A stretch of DNA of 64,000 nt, from contig VWPU01014023.1 in the NCBI GenBank assembly GCA_013398955.1, positions 248,001 through 312,000 of the forward strand. The letters run 5' to 3'. Each line of letters opens with the position of its first letter. Position 1 is the first letter of the stretch. The translations under genes and the position numbers were made by a program. The DNA is from Callaeas wilsoni (Eukaryota > Chordata > Aves > Passeriformes > Callaeidae). A model generated the notes under the pieces. It was not told the origin of the DNA. It ran no database searches and saw only the letters and a list, made by a program, of their open reading frames with translations. Shown piece after piece: positions 26,990-39,500 of the stretch.

Positions 26990-27065
26990 AGATCTGTTGG
27001 CAGGCATATTGCAGTGACTTGACCAGCAGATCTGATGGCAGGAATATTGTGGAGATTTGACCCTG
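26990..27065. repeat. 38-bp imperfect tandem repeat
   Basis: Two adjacent 38-bp units (26990-27027 and 27028-27065) share 29 of 38 positions. Both begin AGATCTG and contain TGGCAGG, ATATTG and TTGACC. No transposon context is visible. Confidence 0.85.
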
Positions 27066-30000
27066 GCTGGGTGTATTCCAGCACTCCTTTTGTATAATTA
27101 ACAATTCCAGCTTTGATTGTGAACTAAAAATAACAATAAAACACATGGATGAAGTCAGTAAATCTCAGCTAATCAACTGGACAGCACTCCATACAGAGGT
27201 GGGAAAGAGAGGATTACTAAGCAGTGTTATAGTTTCTATATAATAAAAGCATAAATAAACCAAGAAATGTTATACTCGTGCATTCATGTCCATTACAGAT
27301 ACAGGAAATAATGCAATTTTCACTGTTGACAACAGCTTTCTTGTCTGTTTGGGACAGTACAAATTTTTTTTTAACTACTGACAGCAGAAGCACTGCCTAA
27401 CTTGTCAAAATCTTTTTCTGTGTTTCCTGCTATGTGTTTGATCAATAACTAGTCTGATGGAAGTGGATTACACAGGCCCAGCGACATTATAGGTGTTACA
27501 GCCATCACTTTGTTCCGCTGCCTTGCTGTTTGGATGCATTTATGGGCTCAACAGGCTGGCTGTGGATCATTTTTTCTTTTGATGCCTTGCCACATTATAA
27601 ACAGCTTCTTCTCTGTGTTCGGATAATAAGAAAAAATAACTACTCAGGGGGTTTGCAAAGGAATCCATGCACCGGTTGTGCTGTAGGGACTGTAGATGCT
27701 CATTAGCACTGCCTGGTGTGGCCTGTGCACTCAGACATGTGGAGTGAGGCTGCCTTTTCTTCATGACATAGCCTGGCTAGATCCAGCCTCAAACTGTACT
27801 CCTAAAATTCATGGGGTAATCCAAATGCTACTAAATACCTCTGCAGGATTCCAATAGCCTGTCATTTTTTCAGACACACTAATCTGATAGTGAGTGAATA
27901 ATGTGGGTTATCACTGAAAGAAAAAGAGTGGAACAGCCTTAACCCATCAGTTTAAGCCATGGGGGTAACTCCGAAAACTCCTCTGGAGAAGTCTGTGATA
28001 CTGGGTTGGGGTGGATGCCAGGTGAAGGCAGCACTGAAACGATGGTGGAAAATGTGCTAAAGATGGAGCAAAGTGTGAGGTTTGTGTTAGCAGTGGGAAA
28101 ATCCACAGAAGGAATATTTCCAGGGTGTGACAAATACTCCTGGAGTTCAGTTCGTCATTAATTCATCACAGTCTTGAGGTAAACTCCTGCTCAGAAAATC
28201 TTGAAACTGAGGATTGCCAGAAACTGAAAAAGGTTCTCAGGAAATGAAACCTTTTAACTGGTTTGATGCACCAGTTTCCTAAATGTTTGCTACTGGCCAA
28301 CATCCAAGGCAGGTTACTGGGCTGGGATACAACCCTTGTTTTGATGTTAGGGGCCCAGTGACCCCCAGTAACCGCCAGTGCCCCCTGGACACACATCCCA
28401 CAAATGAGGCAGGGATTAAAATGTAATTGGGTTCCCTTGGCCCTGACACTGCAATTAGCACTTCTGGCTGACTGAGGCAGGTGAAGAGGACGTTCACACA
28501 GCCACCCACAGCTTCCCTGACAGAAAACCAGGCCAGCATATCCAAGCTCTGTCGAGTGTTCTGCTGGTGCCATAGATGCCTTCGCAGCAGGCGAAGCTCT
28601 CCGGCTGGCAGCGCTCTGCAAGGGACACACAGAGCTTCAATGTGTCCAGGTGTAAGTATAGAAATAAAATGATTCAATTCCTCTTCTTCCCTTTACACAT
28701 TTCTGTTTCAACTCAGCATTGTCTCTGCTCAATAGCAAGACAGCGTTTTTGCAGATTTTAAAACACTAATCATAGGCAATTATTTCTAAAAAGATTTGCT
28801 TGCAGCAGGCAGACTTTTCTCTTAACTTGAAAGCCTTGCTTTTCTATTCTTCCTTCTGTTAAAAATTATAATCATTTTCTGCCTTGTGTTCTCTACCAGC
28901 TGAAATACCTCATCTTCTGACATAGTTTGAATCTAACTAATCTTCAATTGGAAGTTTTTTTTTAGAAAAAGAATCTATAGCAATAAAAGCTTTGCCAGCA
29001 AACACAGCAAAGCAAGCAGCTGAAGCTGTTTATGTTTATATCTTAAAATATAATTTTGGCCTTTACAAGTCAGCAGTCTTTATTTTCTAAGGTTGTCTTA
29101 TAAAATGAAATTAATTTTGCACTCCTAGAATTTCAGAACAAATCAGAGAATGCAGATTTCATGGCACAGACGCAAAGGACAAATTTATGTTGCTTTTCCA
29201 CAACTGTTTATGATTAGATAAAAACCTCAAGAATCCTGAAACCCGTTTAAATCAATAATTTCTTTACAACACTTCTACATGAAATATTTCAAAATTTTGG
29301 TACAGGACTTATTTATTTTCCTATTTTCCTTTAAATTATCACCACTGAAATTCAAGCTTTATTGGCTGAGGATGAGTGGTTTAATTATTCCTTAAATGAA
29401 ACGATTCTACAACTTTCAAAATTGTTCATTGATTTAAAATTCAATTCTTCATCCATTTCTAAACAGAATGTCAGAGTCCATTTCCCACCCTACCATTGTT
29501 TTTATATGACTGTGGCATCCTAATTTCTCTGTGTTTCACCTACTGTCTGTTCAGCACTCTCCCAGAGTTGTTATCAACTTTTCTTTCTGGGTATTTTTCA
29601 TAATATATCATGATTTTTCAGATCATAATATTTTGGAGGCTGGCACTGATTCTTACCATGAGCATGGATAACATCTCTTTTTTAGAGGATCACGACATCC
29701 AGCCACGACATATGACGTCCGAAGCACTCACAGGCTGGAGCCCTAAGTGAAGGAGAGTACTGTGGCTTCTCTTTACAGGGGAGTTTAATAGAGATGAGGT
29801 ACATATGTAAAAAGGGTCCCTTTGTACCCCTCTTTAGCTCTTTTTATATTCTTTCATTAGCAGCACATTCCCTTTTCTGAGTGTGGAATAAAGTTCCATT
29901 TTCTGCGTATATTAAATTACAGCTTCTACTTTTAACATGATGGCTCTCAATGCAGACCAGATTCATAATGAGGCCTGAATTTTTTCTTTTTCTTTTTTTT

Positions 30001-30802
30001 TCACCCCCAATAAACTCCCAGTGAAACAATTACTGCTGTCATGCACTGAAAATTCATCTACAGAATCTGCTCCTGGGGATGCTTTTGGGGGAACTCTTTC
30101 CCTCAATGTTCTCAACTTTCCAATGAAGATAAATAACCACATCTTGCAGCCACAGTTTTTGACTGAGTGACAGGTTAAAAGAAGTTCCCTGTCAGCATTC
30201 ATAACAGAAGAAGAAATTGTTCCAACAATTCTTAGCAAAACGAACAAGCCCTTTTTCTACAGAACTATTTTGCTGTCCTACTGCTAAATTGCAGCTCGCA
30301 CTGAGGCCCTGCAGGTTGGTTTCTTATTACAAAAGAAAAGGAGTGACCTGAAGCCAGGGCTTCACACATGAAGTGTCAGCTTCCCTTGTTTTATCTGGAT
30401 TAATTTTTAAGTCACAAATGCAAGCTGAATCCAAAAACCTGGCAGGTGTAATCTTTCTTTTAGAGACCTCAGTTTCTGTATCTGAGGAATACACCTTTAC
30501 ACCATGTACAAAATTGTACTTAGAGAAAGGAAGTTAAAGAGCAAATGTTTCCTGATCTCAACAGCCACTATCCAGAATCTGTGCATCAAAGAAAGCACTG
30601 AAACTGCAAGCTCTTCTTTGGAGACTGCTGAGATGAAAAGCAAAGGTGACCTGCTGAGTATTCCGCTGTTTCTGGGGTGAGCTGTGTCTCAGCTGCTGCC
30701 TGAGAAGGACTCAAAATGCTTCAGCCTCAGGTGAGAAACGCTGCCATTTCTTGCCATGCAGGCAAGATGGGAATGGAGAGCTTCCCATAGTCTTGCAGCA
30801 GT
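27066..30802. other. unique non-coding sequence
   Basis: No gene is recognised. Overlapping frames at 28166-28677 (minus, up to 154 codons) and 28481-28761 (plus) occupy a locally GC-richer stretch, without domains. The stretch from 28760 to 29660 is strongly AT-rich and complex. A faint MIR-like phrase (CCTCAGTTTCTGTATCTGAG) lies at about 30468-30487 and is too short to call. Confidence 0.55.
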
Positions 30803-31183
30803 TGTTAGGAGGGGGTTTGTGCAGGTTGGACCCTTCTCATGGTCGTTATGACACAACATTCAGAGGGTGGCACAGGCACAATGGTGAGAACTGACCCCAG
30901 AGAACACGGAGGTTTTGTGAGGGAGGGCTTGACCCCAACCAACCTTACTTTATCTTAGCCTTTCCCAAGTTTGGCTGGTGGTGGATTGTATCCCCCAACT
31001 GCCTTGAACTACCCACAAATGCCCATGTTCTGTGACACTCCTGTGTTACTGAGCACCACAGGAAATAGAGGAGCATAACCTGTTATTGTGGGACTGGTTA
31101 TAGAGAATGGTGAAGTTCTGCATGAATAAAGACAAGCAGAACTGGGGCTTGAATCAGGGTCTTGGGGTTTATTCCTCTAAACA
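30803..31183 (+). mobile_element. probable endogenous retrovirus solo LTR
   Basis: The segment begins TGTTAGGAGG and ends CCTCTAAACA, so the termini are imperfect inverted repeats with the canonical TG...CA. A polyadenylation signal AATAAA is at 31125-31130, about 55 bp before the end, followed by a GT-rich stretch (GGGTCTTGGGGTTTATT). This matches an R-U5 arrangement. No target-site duplication is evident: CAGT precedes it and ATTC follows. Either an end is mis-set, the copy is rearranged, or the duplication has decayed. No internal retroviral sequence adjoins. Confidence 0.55.
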
Positions 31184-34100
31184 ATTCTGATTAATGCTGC
31201 TTCTGGAAGTATCAGCAGCTTACATCAAAAGGGAACTGCACAACAAAATGCTCGTCCTGGAATTTTCACTGTTCAGGCTTGATTTTCTTCCTTGAAGACA
31301 TGAGATTGCAAGGGGAGAAAAATGACATCAGAAAGTGTGTTTTGTGTGTGATATAAGCAAGATCAACAACAAAACATGCTGAGACACTTCTGGTTTTGGT
31401 GGTCCTAATAACACTGATTAACATTTCTGCTGGTGGATGTTCATGCTCAAGAAAACCCAGGATGTGGCTAGAATAAAAGATGGCATTGTTGATGGTAGGA
31501 GAAAGAAACAGTGTGAAGTCTCTTTCTGTATGAACTCCAATCTGGTTTAGCTACAAAACCTTTTTTCAAGTGTTGTCTGCTCCTTCAAGGGTGATGGGCA
31601 TCAAATACTCTGCTCTGCTAGCACTGCCCTGCTTTACAAGGAAAGTTCAGCACCTGAGAGGAAGGCAGCTTGGAAATACGGTGGTAGCTAGAAGGGAGGT
31701 CATGGAAATCCTTTCTTTGGGGATCCAGAAAACTTTTAGAAACAGAACTGCTGCTGGACTATCACCTGTAAGAGACTCTTGGGAGCAAAACTAAATTGGT
31801 GAGCAATTGTGTAGGTCAGAGAGCAGGATGAAATGATGGGAGAGGCAGTGGCTGCTATAGCCCAGTTACAGAGATAAGGGACTTGGAAATTGGATTCCAG
31901 GTCCCTGTAAAGGTGGTCAGAAAGTGGAGATGGAACAAAGCTAGGTCTGAATGCTTCCGGGGATTCAAGTTTCTTAACTTCGCTGCTTTATTCCCAGGGA
32001 GAAGCATAACTGAAAACCAAAGAAATCCCAGAGAAACCAGCTGCAGAGCTAGGCTTGACCACCAGCCAGCCAGAGAGGGGACAGCAAGACAGAGCATAGG
32101 TAAAGGAAACCAGGGCAGGTTCACAAAGGCAGAAGTTCAGCACTACTACCTTTCTTTGGAGCTTTGAGAATCTCCCAGGCTAATTACCTACTGCAGTAAT
32201 GTCTCATGGGTGTTCTCAGTTTTGGGAGGAGTGATGCCATCCTTCAGAGTGAAGATGCCAGTCAATGCTGAGAGATGTTAATTATATTATGATTACCTTT
32301 GAATTTCTCATTGAATGCTTGGAGACATATATTTAATAAAAAGCTAAAGCAGTGCTTTTTTCTCCTAAGCTAGTAGATCTTTTTCTTCTAAAAATTTGTA
32401 GGCATTTAAGTGCACGGGAGATACTGCTTACAAATGAATCATTGACACCCTTTTTACCTCCACAGATCCAGGCATGTCCATCCTTGCATGCATACATATT
32501 CTTCAAATAGTGCTTAGAAGTGTATCCAATGAAAGAACACAGTTAAAAAAAAGAGAGAAAGAGAAATGGAGACTCTAAACACTGCTACTCTTGCAAATGA
32601 TGGAATAATTGTGAATTTTTCAAATGAGTTACCTGCCTTCTCTCCTGTTGAGCACCAGCCACGGTGCTAAGAAAAGCCCGTATTCATTCCAGCAGGAATG
32701 AAGATATTCGGTTGGAATTGGCAATGAAGATTATTTTGGCAGTACTCTGAGTTCTGTTGTCCATCCCAAAGTGAGGCTGCTCAGATTTTACCAGACAAAA
32801 AGAAAGTGAAAACAAGTGCCAAAAACTGAAGTGCCATGGATCCAGACTGCAGTCCTGTTCTGCGTTTCTTGCTTCTGCTCACAATCCTTTTTCTATGCAT
32901 ATGGTCAGAGTAGGGAGGGCAATGTCCAGCTCATTTCATGCTGCTTCAGGAACACCTTTATGCTGAGAACACGTGGTGGGTTAAACTAGAGAGGATTCTG
33001 TTTGGCAGTACTAATAGGCCTAAGGCACCTGTTTCTCAAAGAATGTGGGTCCCCAGGTTTGAGAGATCACCTGGTCCAGATCCGTATTACTTGTAGCAAT
33101 AAGTACTACAAGTATTATGATTTACTTGAGCTTAGACCCAAGACTTCATGAGACTAAACAGAAGGAAATAGGATGGGAGAGTTTTCTACTTAAGGTTTGT
33201 ATCACTCTTTGAAGACGTTATGCAACCTGGATACCCAAGATGCCCTCTCTGAAGAACAAAATATCTGCTTTATTTTTACCAGACATGGAAACTTCCAGAA
33301 GTCAGTGCTCATCCATGCAACTGAGGAGGACAGCTCAGGTCAATCAATCCATTATGATGGGATTCAAGAAAGCACATAACCCCTATTTCATCCGAGGCTG
33401 CAACAGTTCTTGACATCTTAGAAACAAAATTTAGACATAGTATAAAAGGCAAAATGTCACACACTGATCTTCAGGTTTCTCCAGCATTTTTCCTTTGTGA
33501 TGCCAGTGTTGAAAGTGACTTTCACATATGTTTGTCTCTGATCTGAGGAAGTTTTAGCAAAGGCTGTAAAGGTGGATGTTGTCCAAACTTTGTGTTGGTA
33601 GCTGGATGTTCCTCTCGTCGGTTAGCAAGAGAAGTTGTAGAACGGTTATTTGCAATGTAGAAAATAAGGGAACTTACTGACTAAAATAGACTGAGATATC
33701 CCTAAGTCCACTTCGTATAAAGGGTATTTTTGACTTTGAGATTCATAACTGAAGAATAGTTGCTGCTATAAATTTCTAGTGGCAATGTCTCAAAACACAA
33801 CCTACCAACCAACGAAGTTCCAAATTACCCAAGCCCTTGGATGTTCGTTCACTTGCATAAGTTATCTATAAAAACTAAAATAATATAGAATAGATCTTTA
33901 TTCTTCGGGTAGTTCTTGGAGCAGTTTTAGGGTGGAATAAACTGATGTTATGCATAATGTTCACTTTTTCTAAGAGGTTATGTAAACAGATTTTTTTTAA
34001 ATAACCAAAGTCACCTGGAAAATATTTAGGCTCCAGGCTTCTTCCCGAACACAACTTTATTGGTTTTTGCTGTAGTGTGAAACAGTAGAGCAAAATTCTC

Positions 34101-34440
34101 ATGTTATCTGTCTCCAACAGATTTACAGTATTGCAAGATTAATTATATTAGCTGCATTTCACGACTCAGTGCATTTGTATTACCATTTCAAAAGCACAAT
34201 CATTTATCAACAGCAAACTTTGGGGCATTTACTTTCCATGTCCTGGTATTGCAAATTTCAAAGTATGTGAGCTTACCTATGAGCCACATGTGAATGTATG
34301 CTCCCTTTTCCAAAGCAGCTTCAATGGTTTCAACCTCCTTCATGGGTTGGACACTATTTTCCTGATTTGGATGTGACTGGTTGGGTCACATTCTGGTGCC
34401 CTTTTTCCACTCAGCTTTTGACACTGTAAATTTTAAGTAA
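31184..34440. other. unique non-coding sequence
   Basis: No gene is recognised. Around 33054-33080 there is a CR1-like phrase (TTGAGAGATCACCTGGTCC) in antisense orientation, too short to be sure of. It stands next to a hairpin at 33085-33117. Frames at 31855-32167 overlap on both strands and have no domains. Confidence 0.55.
33085..33117. repeat. 12-bp inverted repeat (hairpin)
   Basis: Arms TATTACTTGTAG (33085-33096) and CTACAAGTATTA (33106-33117) are complementary except at one position, with a 9-nt loop. The hairpin is much shorter than a typical precursor microRNA. Confidence 0.8.
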
Positions 34441-34475
34441 TTATAATAAATAAATAAAAAATAAAAATTAAATAA
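34441..34475. repeat. AT-rich (TAAA)n simple repeat
   Basis: A low-complexity tract of TAAA and AAAT units. It has no coding or regulatory signal that I can support. Confidence 0.85.
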
Positions 34476-36499
34476 TGACCGGCTACATGTGATCTGCGGC
34501 TTCTTGTAGAGGTTGTCCTGAGTCACTTCATCTACCCCTCTCCCATTACAAGATTGCTTCCTGTGGTCTATTGTCTCCATCTTAGCTCTAGCAGTTCCCA
34601 AATAATCCCTTCTGGAATAACCACCACCTAAACTTCAGCCTGTTTGAAATATATTACCTGCACTTCAAAATGTTGTATATTCCTCTTTCAAATTCAGACA
34701 TTTTCTTCTTTCAGACTTGATCTCCTTCTGCACTCTGGACATCCCAGCATTAGTTTTCAAGGTGCCAGAAGCATCTGCACAGATACTGCTCTGATTTTAC
34801 AGTGAGCTGCTGCTGAGCTCTGGACTGTCACTGTTACAGATGGCTGATAATTTAAAGCTACCTCAGGTATGTCCATATTACAAGGATTCTTACCGTGGCT
34901 GCAGCTAGCCATGCCCTAAATTTTATCCAGTTTTCTCCTTAGCTACTCCCACTTAAAAGCCTTTAAACACTTGCAGTCCTTTCTTCAGGGCAGGGGGATG
35001 AGGGTGCTGTGTGTGCAATGCCACAGAGCTGGCTGACCGCGGGGAACGCGAGCTGGTAGGAGGCTGACAAATTGCATGTTGTGTTTCTGTGTGACTGGGT
35101 CTGGCAGGGTTTGATTATGCCAATGGCAGTGCTGTGTAAATAGCAACCTGGCTCTTGAACACCTGTGTGGGAATAAGAAACCTCAAAATGGAGATCTGCT
35201 GTGGGAAGTGCCAGAAACCCCATTTCACTTCCCTGGTTGCTCTGATCTCCTTGAGTCCTGTGGGAGTTAAAGCTGCCCTGTGGCTCTTTTTAGAAAGTTA
35301 TGATTTCCTTTAAATTGTCGCCTCCTTTTCTGGAGAAGGAGTTATTCAAAGAGCAGACAGACATACACTGCCTACCTTCAGATACAAACACGTGGATTGC
35401 CCATCTGCCCACCAAGCAGTCACATGCTCTGCAATTTAAATAAAAGCCACCTGGTACTGGGTGAAGTGACAATCCTATTCAATTGATAGTGGGCATAAAA
35501 AGTACTGCCTTCCTTTCTATTTTCTACTACATTATGATTTGCAAATTCCCATCATTCTGAACAATTCAACAACAACAGAAAGAAAGATCTGAAGCTGAAG
35601 TGGGCTGAATGCTTCAAAAAACACATAAATTAGTTCATGTTCATTTGGACAAAGAGGGTGGTTTGGGATTGCAGCGACTCATTTCTGTTGATGAAATTGG
35701 CTTACAAGAACCTCAGGCGTGTCATTTTGCCTTGTAGAGCATCAGATTTCAATGTAAATAATCACAATTTCATAGCACTTAACTCCTGAGGATAATGATA
35801 CTAATTTAATGGTAAATCATTTTGAAACCCTGGGGAGAGACATGTACTCTATAAAAGTATATTGAAGGAAGAGGAAAGCTCAGGCCTGATCTCCTTTTGT
35901 AGGCCTGACACCACAACTCCAATTTTCCTTCAATTTACATAGACGTTGACTATGTTTTGAATACAGTTGTCCATATGTAATTTTCTCACACAAAGATTAA
36001 GAGACATGTATTTTGCCTGTGAATGTCATCTTGGTGTCCCTGGGACAAAAATCATAGCAGCTTCACAGCTGTGAGTGGTGCTACATCACTCAAGACCAGA
36101 CTGACCTCAGACCACAGATGTTTACCTGTAACAGCTCATTAGACTGTGGTGGTCAAGAAAGGTCCTGACCTGCCCATTGGTGCTTTCTGTTTCTTGTATG
36201 GAAATTCAGTTCAAATTCTGGGAAAAGCGGCAAAATGCTGGTAAATGTATTCATCATGCAGGGTCTGAGGAGGTGGATATGAGATTCCAGCTGTTCACCA
36301 CCCTTGTTATTATTGCAGGAAAAGCAGCTTGGATGACATGCTTGAAGAGTACAGAATCCAGAAAAAAAAAGAGTATATAAGGTTAACAACTTTTTCTGTA
36401 CAGTAAGTCACTCATTGTATAGTGCAACTTCATACAAAGGAGGCATTTGAAAGTCCACTGAAGTATTTTCTATCTTAGTCTTCTCTTGTTATTATTCTC
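34476..36499. other. unique non-coding sequence
   Basis: No gene or transposon is recognised. Small frames on both strands at 36153-36389 overlap and show no domain. Confidence 0.6.
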
Positions 36500-36516
36500 T
36501 TTTTTTTTTTTTTTTT
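36500..36516. repeat. poly-T tract (17 T)
   Basis: A homopolymer of seventeen T bases. No SINE or processed pseudogene adjoins it on the side that an antisense poly-A tail would predict. Confidence 0.95.
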
Positions 36517-39500
36517 GCCTATGATCTGTGAGTGCCAACATAAGGGAGCACTATAAATCACAGTAAGGAATAAGTAGTCCCATTTAATCTTGCAGGGGGA
36601 TATTAAACTTTCACAACTGCTAGCTTCCTATTATTCCTTCATAGGCCCATTGACTACTTCAGCAGCTTAATGCTGTGCAGGACTAAAACTGGTACTTAAC
36701 TCAGAGTAGATGAGGCTTAGAAAAGAAGACCCAGATGTCTATTTCTATGTGCCCACTTTCAGTCATTCTCCCATCTGACTTTTACCAACTCTTTCAAACA
36801 CTTGTGAGAAATTGTGTGACAGTTCAAGTGTGATGTGTTTCACTTCTGGGATCATCTGATGAAAGAATACGTGTGCCATTGTAATTAAAAGGACCTTTGT
36901 GCCCATCAGTTGAGTTTGGAGGCAGCACACAGGAGCCTGTGCCATATGCTGGGCAAGAGCGATCACAGGACACTTCAATTGTGCCTGCCACTCTGCTACA
37001 GACCTTTCCAACTCTCCTGTTTTCATACTACATTTCCTTTTGGGCAGAGGTTAAAACCAAGGTCTATCTCTGTGCTTTCAAAGAGCTCAAAATGTGAATT
37101 TTTTTGGACAGTGTAAAAGCAGGAGAGAGCACCCCAGGCTTCCTGTACTCCCCAAGGTCAGCTGGAAGAGCATGCTACGTCCTTCCAGCTTCCTTTTAAG
37201 GAGTCAGGCTGGGCGTGTGGAGAAAACAGTGAATAAAATTCTTTTTATCTTCCTTTTCTCCTTTTCTTCCCCCCCCAAAATAGTGATTGTCTCAACACCG
37301 AAAGTACAAGGGTTGTTACTGCTGGGTTTTGTAAAAGCAGGACATCTTCATAAACTGTACCTGAATTTGGACACATGACCATACCTTGCACCCATGATGC
37401 TGTGTTGAATCAAGTCAGGTTTTAGAAAGAATCAGATTATTTTCCACTGTCTTTATCCTCTTGCAGGACCCATTACTGTGAGTGATTAATAAACTGTTGT
37501 TTATTAACAACAGTTAATAAAGGGGTTCTCTGGTGTCCTTGCTGTTCTCTTTAGATAACATCTAGGAGAACGAATCAAGCAATTAGCCAGTTAATGTGCT
37601 GTGTGTCAGTACTTCAGATGGATGGTTGATTGTGCTCTTCCTTGCCCTGAATAACACCGGAGCCATTTCACTTATCAAGGGAGCAGAATTGCTCCCTGGA
37701 ACAGCATCCTCATTCATTATTTGTGTACAGAGCGTGCTCTTATATTACAGCAGGATCTGTCTAGATCCACTGTGTGTTTTGGTACCATCTCCTTGCTGGG
37801 AGGACATAGCAATTTGACAGACAGGGTAGTGGTTCTGGCAGCCCCAGGAGCAGTGAGAACTTTAAACCCTAGGAAGAGAGAGGCTTTTGTCCCCTCATCA
37901 ATGCAGAAGGTCCCACTGAGTGGGAAAAAGCAATTTAACAGTCTACCCAGTTTGCGTAGAAATCACAGTTTGCCTGTAGTTTGGACATACAAAGTTCATA
38001 TCCTTGGAAGATCAGAGGCATTCAGGAGGTGCGTTAGGTACAGGATTAAAACTCTGTATTGTAACTGGAGGTTGGAAAAAGAGGGTAAGGCTTTGGAGGG
38101 GAAGGGAGATGAGAGGAGGTAACCAGCGAAGCTCTGAAAAGATTGGCGCCTTCTTGGAGCCCCTGGTCTTCTCCAGAATGCCTGGCGATTCAGCTAACAT
38201 AATCCCTTCATTTCATGCTCTGGGCTTGTCCCCATTAGAGCATTCCCCAAGTGGTGTTGGAGAAGCCACAAAGGGCAGCATTATGTCTGGGAAGTAACTG
38301 GTGGGTAGCTGGGTCCGGCTGAAAGAGAAAGACAAGCGAAAGCACTTCTCAGGGACAATGAGAGGCCTTGTGTCTCAGGAAGCTTCCCAGTCCATTAGCA
38401 TCTGTGGAGGACAATGGCCTTGTGTGGTGGCGAGGAGGAGAACGTGGCCTTGCTGGTGGCCCCGTCCATCAGTGGCTGAGGGCAGGAGGGAGCCTGAATG
38501 GGCTGATTCATGGACAAGCGGCCCCAGAGTCCCGCTGGCAAGGATAGACCGTGGCAGGGGGTTGGCACCGCTGGGCTGATCCGGGATATCGAGAGCCTTC
38601 CTGACCTCTGGCTGTGCAGCAGCCCGGCCTAAATTCTGTCCTTTCTGCTGGCAGGCAAACGAGGAAAGGCTTGTCCGAGGGAAGCACGGTGGGGAATGGT
38701 GAGAGTCCTCTCTGCAGCCTCAACCCTGGATACTCTCATCCTCAGTCAGGACAGGCACAACCAAGGGATCATCTTCATGGGCAGCTCCTGGTGAGGGTGA
38801 ACAGTCACCTTTGTCCTGCACAGCTCTATACACAGCCTCCAACAGACCTAAGTGAAAATAAGTTTTCCTTGGAAAAGAAAGTGCCAGCATTTGCTGAACA
38901 GGAGTGGCATACGCTTTGAAAGCATTGATATTTTTCCTCCATTTTTGACAGTTTCAGCTAATTTGCTCATTCTGAAAGGCACTGAAAAGCTTGGTTATGC
39001 TTTTAACAAAATAGATATTTGGTCCATTTTAGGACACACTAGAATTTTCCCTTTTGAAGCAAATTTAATGCACTTTACTCTAAAATCCTTCATAGCTTCC
39101 TCGAAATTCCACATAACAATACAATATAAAGTTTGTTTTCTCATCCATGAACTGGTTCCTCTGATCCAAAAATTTGTTTCCCCTTTTCAGATGGCCAATT
39201 TACTTTGTGAAATCACCACCACCACTGCACAGGACCAAAAGCTTTCAGCTTCTCTCAGGAGAGAGCTTTCTTTTGTGGAGCTCATGTTCTGTGGCCTTTT
39301 CTAAGCAAAACCCATTAAATACGCTTTGATGTTGAAGAGGTTTCCTGGAGCAATACAAAATCCTTGTCAGAAATATGGAACAGATACACCCAGGACCTGA
39401 AATGGTAAGTTTGTCTTTAGTTCTCCTTTACAAACACTTGAAAACGGGATGGACTTTAGTTTTTTCAGGAAAATCTCCTTTCGAGAGAGAAATGAATTTG

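Noticed and set aside
28166..28677. Overlapping minus-strand frames of 154 and 132 codons
   Set aside because: They lie in different frames of the same DNA alongside plus-strand frames. No motif or splice layout supports either.
30466..30490. CCTCAGTTTCTGTATCTGAG, MIR-like
   Set aside because: About 20 bp only. Flanks do not follow the MIR core.
33054..33080. TTGAGAGATCACCTGGTCC phrase resembling antisense CR1
   Set aside because: Suggestive, but under 30 bp with no extension, so not called as a feature.
38852..39304. 150-codon plus-strand frame
   Set aside because: Composition matches random AT-rich sequence and no family is recognised.
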